A DNA stretch of 64,000 nucleotides from Gemmatimonadota bacterium (GTDB lineage Bacteria; Gemmatimonadota; Gemmatimonadetes; Gemmatimonadales; Gemmatimonadaceae), in the NCBI GenBank assembly GCA_040388625.1, contig JAZKBK010000001.1:496001-560000 (forward strand). The letters run 5' to 3'. A program made the translations under genes and the position numbers. The notes beneath the pieces are model-generated. The model had not been told where the DNA came from, searched no databases, and saw only the letters and a program-made list of their open reading frames with translations. This document shows, piece after piece, positions 35,429 through 43,883 of this stretch; position 1 is the stretch's first letter, and the number at the start of each line of letters is the position of its first letter.

Positions 35429-35466
35429 CGGCTAACATGACGGCTAACATGACGGCTACAGCATGA
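35425..35466 (+). repeat. 12-bp tandem repeat forming a 13-codon frame between mreC and mreD
   Basis: Units start at 35425, 35437 and 35449 (ATGACGGCTAAC twice, then ATGACGGCTACA). Read in frame they encode MTANMTANMTATA and stop at 35464-35466. The first ATG overlaps the mreC stop (ATGA) and the stop overlaps the mreD ATG at 35463 (ATGA). So a ribosome leaving mreC could translate the tiny frame and then mreD. Whether the peptide matters is unknown. Confidence 0.7.
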
Positions 35467-35951
35467 CTATAACTGGAGTCTTCCGGGCAGTCATCACGTT
35501 TGCTGTGCTGGTACTGTTGCACTTCACGCTCCGTCCGTTGCTGGGCTGGCGCGCGCCGATCGACTTTCTGCTGCTGGCCGTTCTTACCGCGGCAGTGCGG
35601 GTTCGCCCCGCGGGTGCGGTGCTCATCGGATTCACGGTCGGACTGGTCGCGGACTCGCTATCGCCGGACACGCTCGGAGCCGGCGCGCTGGCCATGATAT
35701 TCGTCGCGTATCTTGCGTCGTGGCTCAAGGCTGTGTTTTTTGCGGACAGCCTGCCGCTCAACGCCATGTTCTTCTTTGCAGGCAAGTGGCTCTTCGATAT
35801 CGTTTACTTTATCGCGGAGCATCGGCTTTCCGGAATCGATCTCGTGCAGCAACTTGTTCTCTGGTCGCCGTTGTCGGCTGCTGCGACGGCGCTCGCGGGC
35901 GTCCTATTCCTGATAGTGACGCGTCCATTTCTGGAGCCAGCGCCAGGGTGA
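35463..35951 (+). CDS. mreD: rod-shape-determining protein MreD
   Basis: 162 aa, about five membrane segments (VFRAVITFAVLVLLHFTL; APIDFLLLAVLTAAVRV; AVLIGFTVGLVADSLSP; LAMIFVAYLASWLKAVFF; AAATALAGVLFLIVTRPF). The DSLSPDTLGAGAL segment is typical of MreD. It links MreC to the elongasome. It overlaps the mini-frame upstream and mrdA downstream (GTGA). Confidence 0.88.
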   Translation: MTITGVFRAVITFAVLVLLHFTLRPLLGWRAPIDFLLLAVLTAAVRVRPAGAVLIGFTVGLVADSLSPDTLGAGALAMIFVAYLASWLKAVFFADSLPLNAMFFFAGKWLFDIVYFIAEHRLSGIDLVQQLVLWSPLSAAATALAGVLFLIVTRPFLEPAPG

Positions 35952-37726
35952 GCGTTCATCCGAACGACATTGCCCGCCGCTCACGCGTAGCGAAGGCCGG
36001 GCTCGCTGTGGTCATCCTTTCGTTGATGGGCGCGTTCTTCAACGCACAGGTGCTCCAGCACGACCGCTACAAGCTGCAGTCGCAGGAGAATCGTCTCCGC
36101 GCGCTGCCATTGGCTGCGCCGCGAGGCATCATCTACGACAGGTTCGGCAACATCATCGCCGAGAACCTGCCGGGCTACGCCGTGTCGATTGCACCGGTGA
36201 ACACCGACTCGCTCAAGTCATCGCTGCAACATCTTTCGAGCGTCATATCGCTCTCTCCGGACCAGATCGACGCTGCATTGCGGCGCTACCGACGTGATCC
36301 CAATCGTCCGACGCTGATAATGTCGGACGCATCGATGAGCGTGGTGTCCGTGCTCGAGGAGCATCGCATCAACTTCCCGCGCCTCATCATTCAGTCGGTA
36401 CCCAAGCGGTTCTATCCCGACGGACCCGCCGTTGCGTCGTTCGTCGGCTACACCGGCGAAGTCACGGATGCGGATCTCAATTCGCCGGCGTACGAGGGGT
36501 ACAAGCCGGGCCAGCTCGTCGGCAAGGGCGGCATCGAGAAGGAATACGAAAAGGTTCTGCGCGGGCGCGAGGGTGTCCGTTATGACGAAGTCGATGCGCG
36601 CGGACGCCAGGTGCGTCAGGCAACGCCGCGACTCGATCTCAATCCGGAACCCGGCCCGGCACTCCATACCAACATCGACCTCGATCTCCAGCGGTACGTC
36701 GCGGCGGTGTTCGGCGATTCGTTGGTAGGCGGTGCGATCGCGCTGGATCCGCGCGATGGCGGCGTGCTTGCGTTGTACAGCGCGCCAAGCTATGACGTCA
36801 ACAAGTTCACCGGCGGCATACCGGCCGACTACTGGAAGGGATTGCTGGCTGACGATCGCCGCCCGCTCGTGAACAAGGTGACTCAGGGCCGTTATCCTCC
36901 AGGCTCGACATTCAAGCTCGCCACTGCCGTCACCGGTCTGGAAGACGGACTCGTGACGCTGGATGAGCACATGCCGGTACCGTGCACCGGTGGTTTTCAG
37001 TACGGCAACAGGTACTTCAAGTGCTGGGACAAGAAAGGCCACGGCAGCATATCGCTGGCTCGCGCGATCGAGGTGTCGTGCGACGTGTACTTCTACCAGC
37101 TCGGGCTGAAGATCGGGCTGTCGCGCATGATCGCGGGCGGCATATCGCTCGGACTGCGCGACAAGAGCGGTATCGATCTCCCGGATGAGAAGCGAGCGCT
37201 GTGGCCGTACGCGGTGGACTACTACAACAAGACGTACGGCGCGCGTGGCTGGAGCAATGCCGTGACGCTCAACCTTTCAATTGGCCAGGGCGAGAATTCG
37301 CAGACTGTCGTGAACATGGCGAAGTTCTACGCCGCGCTCGCGACAGACGGCAAGGCGCCGACGCCCGAGATCGTGAAGCGCGCTCCGGTCAGAACGCAGA
37401 TATTCAAACTCGATCAACAACAGATGGACGGGCTTCGCACGGCGCTCGCCGGCGTCATCGGCCAGGGAACAGCGCAGTCGGCGCGCATTCAGGGAATAAT
37501 GCTCGCGGGCAAGACGGGAACCGCTCAGACCGGCAAGCGAGTCAACGGCGTCGAGCTCAACCACGCGTGGTTCGTGGGTTTCGCACCAGCCGACAAGCCC
37601 ACGATCGTCGTCGCGGTTATGCTCGAATATGGCGGACACGGTGGCCGCGCAGCTCACGTCGCTTCCTCCATCATAGCGCACTATCTCAAGGTCGCACCTG
37701 TGACAGCCGTACAGTCTGAGGGTTGA
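35948..37726 (+). CDS. mrdA: penicillin-binding protein 2 (elongasome transpeptidase)
   Basis: 592 aa class B PBP, membrane-anchored by a single N-terminal helix (AGLAVVILSLMGAFFNAQVL) with a periplasmic pedestal and transpeptidase domain. The nucleophile is S320 in PPGSTFK (SxxK); the second motif reads SCD, an SxD form as in E. coli PBP2, and the third motif is KTGTAQTGK. GTG 35948 overlaps the mreD stop; the longer upstream frame is a shadow within mreD. The stop overlaps rodA (TGATG). Confidence 0.95.
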   Translation: MSVHPNDIARRSRVAKAGLAVVILSLMGAFFNAQVLQHDRYKLQSQENRLRALPLAAPRGIIYDRFGNIIAENLPGYAVSIAPVNTDSLKSSLQHLSSVISLSPDQIDAALRRYRRDPNRPTLIMSDASMSVVSVLEEHRINFPRLIIQSVPKRFYPDGPAVASFVGYTGEVTDADLNSPAYEGYKPGQLVGKGGIEKEYEKVLRGREGVRYDEVDARGRQVRQATPRLDLNPEPGPALHTNIDLDLQRYVAAVFGDSLVGGAIALDPRDGGVLALYSAPSYDVNKFTGGIPADYWKGLLADDRRPLVNKVTQGRYPPGSTFKLATAVTGLEDGLVTLDEHMPVPCTGGFQYGNRYFKCWDKKGHGSISLARAIEVSCDVYFYQLGLKIGLSRMIAGGISLGLRDKSGIDLPDEKRALWPYAVDYYNKTYGARGWSNAVTLNLSIGQGENSQTVVNMAKFYAALATDGKAPTPEIVKRAPVRTQIFKLDQQQMDGLRTALAGVIGQGTAQSARIQGIMLAGKTGTAQTGKRVNGVELNHAWFVGFAPADKPTIVVAVMLEYGGHGGRAAHVASSIIAHYLKVAPVTAVQSEG

Positions 37727-38973
37727 TGTTCAGAAATACACTCACCGACTATCCGCTGGCTGCGACGGCGATTGCACTTTCGCTCTTCGGTGTTGCGATC
37801 GTGTATTCCGCTGGACAGACGGACATACCGACTTACGTCGCTCCGCTCTGGAAATCGCAACTGATGTGGCTGTGCCTGGGCGTACTGTGCGCATGGGGCA
37901 TCGGCAACTCGTCGGTAAGACTGATCGAGTGGGTCACGTGGCCGGCATATCTGCTCACCCTGTTCACGCTCGCGTCACTGCTCGTGCTCGGCACGGGAAC
38001 GGGCGCCAATGGTCACATGCGTAGCTGGCTGGCGATCGGTGGTCATCGGCTGGGTCAACCAGCCGAGCTTGCGAAGATCATCGTCGTGCTGATGCTTGCG
38101 AAGGTGCTTGCAGAGCGAAGAGAGGCGCCCAAGTCACTGCTGGAGTTATGGAAGCCGGGACTCGTTGTCGGCGTGCCGTTCGCCATGATCATGCTGCAAC
38201 CCGACCTCGGCTCGGCGATCGTATTCGTCGGAATCTTTTTCGGAATGTTGTTCTGGTCCGGTGTACCGTGGCCCTTGCTGGTACTGCTGGCGAGTCCCGT
38301 AGTGAGCCTCGTGCTGTCGTTCAGTACGGGATTGTGGGGCGCGTGGTTCCTCGTGCTGATCGCGCTCGTGCTGTGGTACAAACCGTATCTGCTCGAAGGG
38401 ATAGTGCTCGTCGTCGCGAATGTCGTGACTGGCGTCATCGCGCCCATACTATGGGAAAAACTCGCGCCTTATCAGCAGAACCGGCTCAAGGTGTTTCTGG
38501 ATCCGTCGGCCGATCCGCGCGCTTCAGGCTATCACGTTCTGCAATCGAAGATCGCGATCGGATCGGGCGGCCTGCTCGGTAACGGGTTCACGCTCGGCAC
38601 CCAGAAACGAAGCGGCTTCCTTCCCGAGCAGCACACCGACTTCATTTTCGCGGTGGTGGGTGAGGAGCTGGGGTTCATCGGAGTCGCGCTGGCGCTGGCG
38701 CTGTTCCTGGCTCTCCTGCTTCGCGCGACGCGGATCGCATCGCGCGCCAACGATTCCTTCGGCAGCCTCGCCGCGTTCGGGCTCATGTCGTGCTGGCTCG
38801 TGCACGTCGTCGTCAACATCGGGATGACGCTCAACCTCATGCCGATTACCGGAATCCCGTTGCCGTTCTTCAGCTACGGCGGCTCGTTCATGCTGGCGAG
38901 CTGGCTGGGTGTCGGGGTGTTGCTGCGTATTTCCGGCGAGGGCAGGGGGCGCGCCGGGGCGCTGCTGTCGTAG
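37726..38973 (+). CDS. rodA: SEDS-family peptidoglycan glycosyltransferase RodA
   Basis: 415 aa polytopic membrane protein (about ten helices) that polymerises glycan strands with PBP2. SEDS features: ANGHMRSWLAIGGHRLGQPAELAKI, the large periplasmic loop ending GFLPEQHTDFIFAVVGEELGF, and MPITGIPLPFFSYGGSFMLASW. ATG 37726 overlaps the mrdA stop by one base; TTG 37723 is in frame but unnecessary. Last gene of the rod-shape operon; 72 bases later the RAYT/REP element begins. Confidence 0.95.
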   Translation: MFRNTLTDYPLAATAIALSLFGVAIVYSAGQTDIPTYVAPLWKSQLMWLCLGVLCAWGIGNSSVRLIEWVTWPAYLLTLFTLASLLVLGTGTGANGHMRSWLAIGGHRLGQPAELAKIIVVLMLAKVLAERREAPKSLLELWKPGLVVGVPFAMIMLQPDLGSAIVFVGIFFGMLFWSGVPWPLLVLLASPVVSLVLSFSTGLWGAWFLVLIALVLWYKPYLLEGIVLVVANVVTGVIAPILWEKLAPYQQNRLKVFLDPSADPRASGYHVLQSKIAIGSGGLLGNGFTLGTQKRSGFLPEQHTDFIFAVVGEELGFIGVALALALFLALLLRATRIASRANDSFGSLAAFGLMSCWLVHVVVNIGMTLNLMPITGIPLPFFSYGGSFMLASWLGVGVLLRISGEGRGRAGALLS

Positions 38974-39060
38974 ACAGGGAACCGCCGAAATTCGTTGTCG
39001 TCGGTGGCCGGGGCTCCTCGGAACTGCCGGAACCGAAACCAGGTTCGATTGCGGTCTTAT

Positions 39061-39103
39061 GGGCCAGGCGCGGAAGGATCCGCGCCCTACGCGTGCGTAC
39101 CAA
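39061..39103 (+). repeat. left inverted end of the RAYT/REP element
   Basis: 43 bp identical to the reverse complement of 39665-39707. It holds the palindrome at 39067-39086 followed by CTAC (GTAG on the minus strand). The stop codon and last four codons of the RAYT gene (39087-39101) lie inside this arm. Confidence 0.85.
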
Positions 39104-39590
39104 ATGTGCGCGATGGCCCGGCGTTAATGGCGCGCCACGCGCGCGACGGGTTTGCCGCGATGTATTTGCGGACTCTGTCCAACGCATCGGTATTGCGGAT
39201 AATGCGATCGTGAAAGCTGCGCTGCCAGATCGGCGCGCGCGGCTTCGCCGCGTCTGCATGAATTGCGAGCGATGTTCGTCGTTTCGTCCAGCCGACCACG
39301 TGGCTCAGGCTCGCTGTGCGCCTGGGCGTGCGAAGGAGCACAACTATCGCGTGGACATGGTCGGGCATCACCACGAACCGATCGATCAGCACGCCGTCAA
39401 ATCGTGCTGGCACCATCAGCCAGCAGCGATGAACGGTGTTCCCAGTCTGCGTGAGTACAATTCCGTGCCGCGTCGGCGTGCCTAGTATCTGACTTCGTCC
39501 GTGTGTGATGGTGGTCACGAAGTACACGCCGGGCTGCATATAGTCGTACGATCGCCAGCGCGGATGCGTGCGCGAGTAGAATTTCTGCAT
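39087..39590 (-). CDS. REP-associated tyrosine transposase (RAYT, Y1_Tnp family)
   Basis: 167 aa single-strand DNA endonuclease of the IS200/IS605-related RAYT group, thought to act on REP hairpins. Motifs: YDYMQPGVYFVTTITHGR at the start, the metal-binding HUH pair H78-V-H80 in VVMPDHVHAIVVL, and WQRSFHDRIIRN followed by RKYIAANP with candidate catalytic Y143. ATG 39590 matches the family N-terminus; the frame stays open upstream to 39719, into the right REP arm, so a longer form cannot be excluded. It appears intact. The C-terminal GTHA and stop are encoded by the REP arm. Confidence 0.87.
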   Translation of the reverse strand: MQKFYSRTHPRWRSYDYMQPGVYFVTTITHGRSQILGTPTRHGIVLTQTGNTVHRCWLMVPARFDGVLIDRFVVMPDHVHAIVVLLRTPRRTASLSHVVGWTKRRTSLAIHADAAKPRAPIWQRSFHDRIIRNTDALDRVRKYIAANPSRAWRAINAGPSRTFGTHA

Positions 39591-39919
39591 GAACCAATCA
39601 TGCCGTGGATAACGAATCGTGGCCGAAGCGATCGTCCACCGCCATGTCCACAACGACGCGCCGGTTGGTACGCACGCGTAGGGCGCGGATCCTTCCGCGC
39701 CTGGCCCCATTAACCGCAATCGGATTCGGATGAACGCAACGACAACCCAGTCGCACGACGCGCCTAGCCTCTTTACGCGTCATCGAAGCAGGATTCGGTT
39801 CCTTAATCCCGACACGGTGCGTCTCTAATCCCGACCAGAATCCAATTCGATTTCGTTGATTCAGACGTACCCACCGCCCCGTCGCTCGAACTAATCCACG
39901 CCGGGAACAGCTTCAATCA
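39591..39919. other. gene-free stretch with the right REP arm (39665-39707)
   Basis: 329 bases between the RAYT start and the 3' end of the E1 gene. It contains the right inverted end of the RAYT/REP element (39665-39707) with GTAG at 39678-39681 leading its palindrome. Beyond 39722 only a near-direct repeat (TAATCCCGAC, twice, near 39806 and 39828) was noticed; no coding signal was seen. Confidence 0.6.
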
Positions 39920-42361
39920 TCACACGCCCAGCGCTGGAAACCTCGCGACGTTCGTCTCGCGCACGATCTCGTACACGGCGTCGAATACGGTCTCGACGTT
40001 GGGCTTGGACCAGTAATCGCCGTCGCGCCCGTATGCGGCGCGATGCGCTGCAGCCGCGAGCGTACGCGGAGCCGCGTCGAGCCAGTAGAATCCGCCCTGC
40101 CGCTCCAGCACTTCCTGCATCATGTACGCAGTCGCGCCGCCCGGAACGTCCTCGTCAAGGAACAGCACCTTGTTCGTCTTCTTGAGTGATTCGACGATCA
40201 CACCATTGACGTCGAACGGCAACAGCGATTGCACGTCGATCACTTCGACGTTCACGCCAGCGTTGTCCTGAAGCAGACGCGCAGCATCCAGCGCGATCTT
40301 GCAGCACGCGCCGTACGTCACGACGGTTACGTCAGAACCCTCGCGCAGGATCTCGGGAACGCCCAGAGGCATGGTGAAGGTTCCGATGTTGGAGGGAAGC
40401 TTCTCCTTGACCCGATAGGCGTTGAGAACTTCGACCACGATCGCGGGATCATCGCTCTGCAGCAGAGTGTTGTAGAAACCCGCCGCGCGCGTCATGTCAC
40501 GTGGAACGAGGATGTGCATGCCGCGGAGTGCTCCAAGCATCATCCCCATCGGAGAACCGGAGTGCCACACACCCACGAGCCGGTGACCGCGCGTGCGCAC
40601 TATCACCGGTGCCTTCTGACCGCCGCGCGTACGGTAACGCAGCGTCGCCAGATCGTCCGACATCACCTGAAGTGCGTACAGCAGATAGTCGAGGTACTGG
40701 ATCTCTGCGATCGGCCGCAGGCCGCGCATGGCCATGCCTATCGCCTGACCGATGATCGTGCACTCGCGAATCCCCGTGTCTCCCACACGCAGCTCGCCGT
40801 AGCGAGCCTGCAGATCGACAAAGCCCTGATTCACGTCGCCAAGCTTGCCGACGTCCTCGCCGAACGCGATGACACGAGGGTCGCGTTTGAGCGCTGCGTC
40901 GAAGCAGGCGTTGAGCACCATGTAGCCATCGACGTCGGGTGCATCGTCCGGATAGTTCGGCGCTTCCACTTTCACGGCCATCGCTGATTCGGTCGATTCC
41001 GAATACAGCTCGGCGTGATAGCGGTCGTTCATGAGAGCTTCCTGCGCGCGCTTCCACTGGATCAGTGGCTCTGCAAGCGACGGCGTATCGCGCAAGGCGA
41101 CGATCGCTTCGTGTGCTGCGGCCGCGATCTCGCGTCGCAACGGTGTGGAGCGAGCGGCAAGATCCTTCGCAATCGTGGCGAGTGTCGTGGCAGTCGCGTC
41201 GGCTGCGTTCGCTGCGGCTGCCGTTACCAGAGCTTGCAGCTCTTCCTTCTCCGCGTTGATCGGCGCCTGATACGCCCGCCACGCCTCATCACGTCCCGCG
41301 CGCGCCTGATCCATCGCACGCTCCTGCAGCGCATCCATCTCAGCCGCGGTCGCGATCTTCTCCTTGATGATCCACTCGCGAAAGCGCGCGATGCCGTCGT
41401 GATCCTTCTCCCACTTGAGCCGCTCCGGTGACTTGTAGCGCTCATGGCTGCCCGAGGTCGAGTGGCCATGCGGCTGTGTCATCTCGATGACGTGAACGAC
41501 AGCGGGGACGTGGCCGCGGCGGACGATGTTGGCCGTGCGCTGAAAGGTCTCGACGAGCGCCGGATAATCCCAGCCGCGAACGACCTCGAGCTCGAACCCG
41601 TTCTTCTCGGATGTTCGCTTGAACCCCTGCAGCAACTCGGAAATGCTCCCCTTGGTAACCTGCATGTCGTTGGGAACCGAGATGCCGTACCAGTCGTCCC
41701 ATACGGACAGAAGCATGGGGACCTGCAACACACCCGCGGCGTTCACGGCTTCCCAGAATACACCCTCCGCGCACGACGCATTGCCGATGGTGCCGAATGC
41801 GATCTCATTGCCGTTGTGCGAGAACTGGGTGAACTGGTGCAGCTCCTTCAGGTTGCGATACAGCTTGGACGCGTACGCGAGTCCGAGGAGGCGAGGCATC
41901 TGCGAGCCGGTGGGTGAGCTGTCAGCGGATGACTGGTACTGCTCAGTTAGGTTCTTCCACCGCCCCTGGTCGTCGAGCATGCGTGTGCCGAAGTGCGCAT
42001 TCATGCCGCGGCCACCCGATGCCGGATCGGCGGAGATGTCGGCGTGCGCGTAGAGCTGCGCGAAGAACTGTTGAACCGTCAGCAGGCCCAGTGCGAACAT
42101 CAGCGTCTGATCGCGATAGTAACCCGACCGGATGTCACCCGGCTCGAAGGACTTGGCCAGCGCGACCTGCGCGACTTCCTTTCCATCGCCGAAGATTCCG
42201 AACATCGCCCTGCCAAGCATCACTTCGCCGCGAGCCAGCGTGCTTACCTGGCGGCTCGTGTACGCGATTTCGTAATCCCTCAGTACGCCGGCGCGATCTG
42301 CCTTATCGGCTTTCACAGCCCTGGTCGCGATCGCCGCGCCGCCATCTTTGCCTTTGCTCAA
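39920..42361 (-). CDS. fused alpha/beta E1 component of a branched-chain-type 2-oxoacid dehydrogenase
   Basis: 813 aa thiamine-diphosphate enzyme in which the alpha chain (residues ~25-390) and beta chain (~475-813) are one polypeptide, as in Bacteroidetes-type alpha-ketoacid dehydrogenases. The TPP-binding region reads FGTIGNASCAEGVFWEAVNAAGVLQVP...WDDWYGIS. The beta half has VIAFGEDVGKLGDVNQGF and EIQYLDYLLYALQ. It decarboxylates a branched-chain 2-oxo acid or pyruvate and passes the acyl group to an E2 lipoyl protein. No E2, E3 or lipoylation gene is in the window. The start is TTG at 42361. Confidence 0.9.
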   Translation of the reverse strand: MSKGKDGGAAIATRAVKADKADRAGVLRDYEIAYTSRQVSTLARGEVMLGRAMFGIFGDGKEVAQVALAKSFEPGDIRSGYYRDQTLMFALGLLTVQQFFAQLYAHADISADPASGGRGMNAHFGTRMLDDQGRWKNLTEQYQSSADSSPTGSQMPRLLGLAYASKLYRNLKELHQFTQFSHNGNEIAFGTIGNASCAEGVFWEAVNAAGVLQVPMLLSVWDDWYGISVPNDMQVTKGSISELLQGFKRTSEKNGFELEVVRGWDYPALVETFQRTANIVRRGHVPAVVHVIEMTQPHGHSTSGSHERYKSPERLKWEKDHDGIARFREWIIKEKIATAAEMDALQERAMDQARAGRDEAWRAYQAPINAEKEELQALVTAAAANAADATATTLATIAKDLAARSTPLRREIAAAAHEAIVALRDTPSLAEPLIQWKRAQEALMNDRYHAELYSESTESAMAVKVEAPNYPDDAPDVDGYMVLNACFDAALKRDPRVIAFGEDVGKLGDVNQGFVDLQARYGELRVGDTGIRECTIIGQAIGMAMRGLRPIAEIQYLDYLLYALQVMSDDLATLRYRTRGGQKAPVIVRTRGHRLVGVWHSGSPMGMMLGALRGMHILVPRDMTRAAGFYNTLLQSDDPAIVVEVLNAYRVKEKLPSNIGTFTMPLGVPEILREGSDVTVVTYGACCKIALDAARLLQDNAGVNVEVIDVQSLLPFDVNGVIVESLKKTNKVLFLDEDVPGGATAYMMQEVLERQGGFYWLDAAPRTLAAAAHRAAYGRDGDYWSKPNVETVFDAVYEIVRETNVARFPALGV

Positions 42362-42596
42362 CAGTGCTCCGATTTTGTCTGCTTACGCCCGTCACAGGAG
42401 TTCCGGGAGCCCTAAAGCGCCCCCGCCTGGGAATATCGCAAGATTGAGCGACACACCCGGCAGCGAGCAATTTAGCCAGCCGCGTTGCATTTTTTTGCAT
42501 CCGGGGGTGGCGCCCGTCACGAATGTCACATCTGGAGGGCCGTAACTCGTTGTAATGCTTGGATTTCGGGTCTCCAGCCTCTAAATTTATCAGGTT
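42362..42596. promoter_or_regulatory. divergent intergenic region between E1 and the DUF512 gene
   Basis: 235 bases with divergent genes on both sides, so it should hold two promoters. The only distinct element is TTGCAT repeated directly at 42485-42490 and 42495-42500, one helical turn apart, around a run of T. An AT-rich TAAATT lies just before the DUF512 start. No confident -35/-10 pair was found. Confidence 0.35.
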
Positions 42597-43883
42597 ATGG
42601 TACGAGTCGCCCGGGTCCAGCCAGATAGCGTCGCCGCGGAGCTTGGAATTGTTCCGGGGACGGAGATTCTGAGCGTCGATGGGCGTGCCATTGCCGACTT
42701 CCTCGATTGGGAATTTCTATCCGCCGAGGATGAAGTCGCGATCGAGGTCAGGCAGCCCGACGGAGAGACGGTCATCTTCGAAGTCGAGCGGCCGGAGCTC
42801 GAGCCGTGGGGCATCATGCTCGAGCCGCCTCGCGTGCGTCAGTGCGCCAACCGCTGCGAGTTCTGTTTCATCGAAGGACTCCCGACCGGACTCCGCAAGC
42901 CGCTGTATCTGCGCGATGACGACTATCGCCTGTCCTTCGCGTACGGCAACTTCGCGACGCTCTCGAACGTCAAGGAGCGCGACATCAAGCGCATCCTCGA
43001 ATACCGTCTCTCGCCGCTCTACGTATCGGTCCACGCAACCAACTGGGAAACGCGCAAGGTAGTTCTCAACAACCCCAAGGTCCCGAACATCATCGAGCAG
43101 CTCACGCGCCTCGGCGAAGGTGGGATTCAGTTCCACTGTCAGATGGTCGTGGTTCCGGGACTGAACGACGGCGCGGTGCTCGAAGAGTCGCTTCAGGACC
43201 TCTGGAACATGGGCGACTCCGTAATCTCTGCCGCCGTGATCCCCGTGGGACTCACGCAGTTCTCGCATCTGTACACCGGCAAGTCGATGGACCGCGACAC
43301 TGCGCGCGGTCTGCTCGAGCACGTCGAGCGGTGGAGCGAGCGCGGAATGCGCGAGCGTGGGATGTCGTGGGTTGTCGGCTCGGACGAGCTGTACCTCCTG
43401 GCAGAGCGCGAGCTTCCCGGCGAGGAACACTACGGAGATTTTGCGCAGATCGAAAATGGAATCGGATCCGTTGCGCTGCTTCGCGTTCGCGTGCGCGACG
43501 GGCTGTCACAACTACCGTCCATGCCGGGTCGGCGTATCGGCGTCGTGACGGGCGTATCGATGGGAGCACTGATGCCGCCGCTGCTCGAACAGCTTGCGCA
43601 AGCCACGGGCGCGCACTTCGAGCTGATCGTCGCGGACAATTCGCTGTTCGGACCAACCACCACGGCGTCGGGCTTGCTCGTCGGCGCGGACATTCGGCGC
43701 TCGCTCGCTGAGCGGCACGACCTCGACCTGGCGCTAATCCCCGCTGAAACAATCAACGAAGACGGAATTTTTCTGGACGACGCCTCATTCATCGCTGTTC
43801 GCGAATCGCTACCCATGCCTGTATTTCCCTCGTACGACTTCATAGACGTTCTTGCGTCCGAGCCGAGCGGGGTTGCAGCGTGA
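42597..43883 (+). CDS. DUF512 family protein with PDZ and radical-SAM-like domains
   Basis: 428 aa. An N-terminal PDZ-like segment (VQPDSVAAELGIVPGTEILSVDGRAI) is followed by a CxxxCxxC cluster (CANRCEFCFIEGLP) as in radical SAM enzymes, a TIM-barrel-like region (YVSVHATNWETRKVVLNN), then the DUF512 domain (QFSHLYTGKSMDRDTARGLLEHVE...). Reaction unknown; the family is often found next to der, as here (GTGA overlap), which has suggested a ribosome- or translation-related role. Confidence 0.88.
   Translation: MVRVARVQPDSVAAELGIVPGTEILSVDGRAIADFLDWEFLSAEDEVAIEVRQPDGETVIFEVERPELEPWGIMLEPPRVRQCANRCEFCFIEGLPTGLRKPLYLRDDDYRLSFAYGNFATLSNVKERDIKRILEYRLSPLYVSVHATNWETRKVVLNNPKVPNIIEQLTRLGEGGIQFHCQMVVVPGLNDGAVLEESLQDLWNMGDSVISAAVIPVGLTQFSHLYTGKSMDRDTARGLLEHVERWSERGMRERGMSWVVGSDELYLLAERELPGEEHYGDFAQIENGIGSVALLRVRVRDGLSQLPSMPGRRIGVVTGVSMGALMPPLLEQLAQATGAHFELIVADNSLFGPTTTASGLLVGADIRRSLAERHDLDLALIPAETINEDGIFLDDASFIAVRESLPMPVFPSYDFIDVLASEPSGVAA

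Larger units (their letters stand above)
39046..39722 (-). mobile_element. RAYT/REP element with 43-bp perfect inverted ends
   Basis: A single transposase-family gene bounded by inverted copies of one sequence. The 43-bp arms 39061-39103 and 39665-39707 are perfect inverted repeats; outside a 5-6 base mismatch they resume as CGATTGCGGT (39046-39055) and ACCGCAATCG (39713-39722). Each arm contains the hairpin GGCGCGGA-AGGA-TCCGCGCC preceded on one strand by GTAG, the tetranucleotide known to mark REP sequences used by RAYT proteins. No target duplication is visible, as expected for HUH-type enzymes. Confidence 0.8.

Noticed and set aside
42485-42500. TTGCAT direct repeat as a defined operator
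   Set aside because: Two 6-base copies around a T run can arise by chance; kept only as a note in the intergenic entry.
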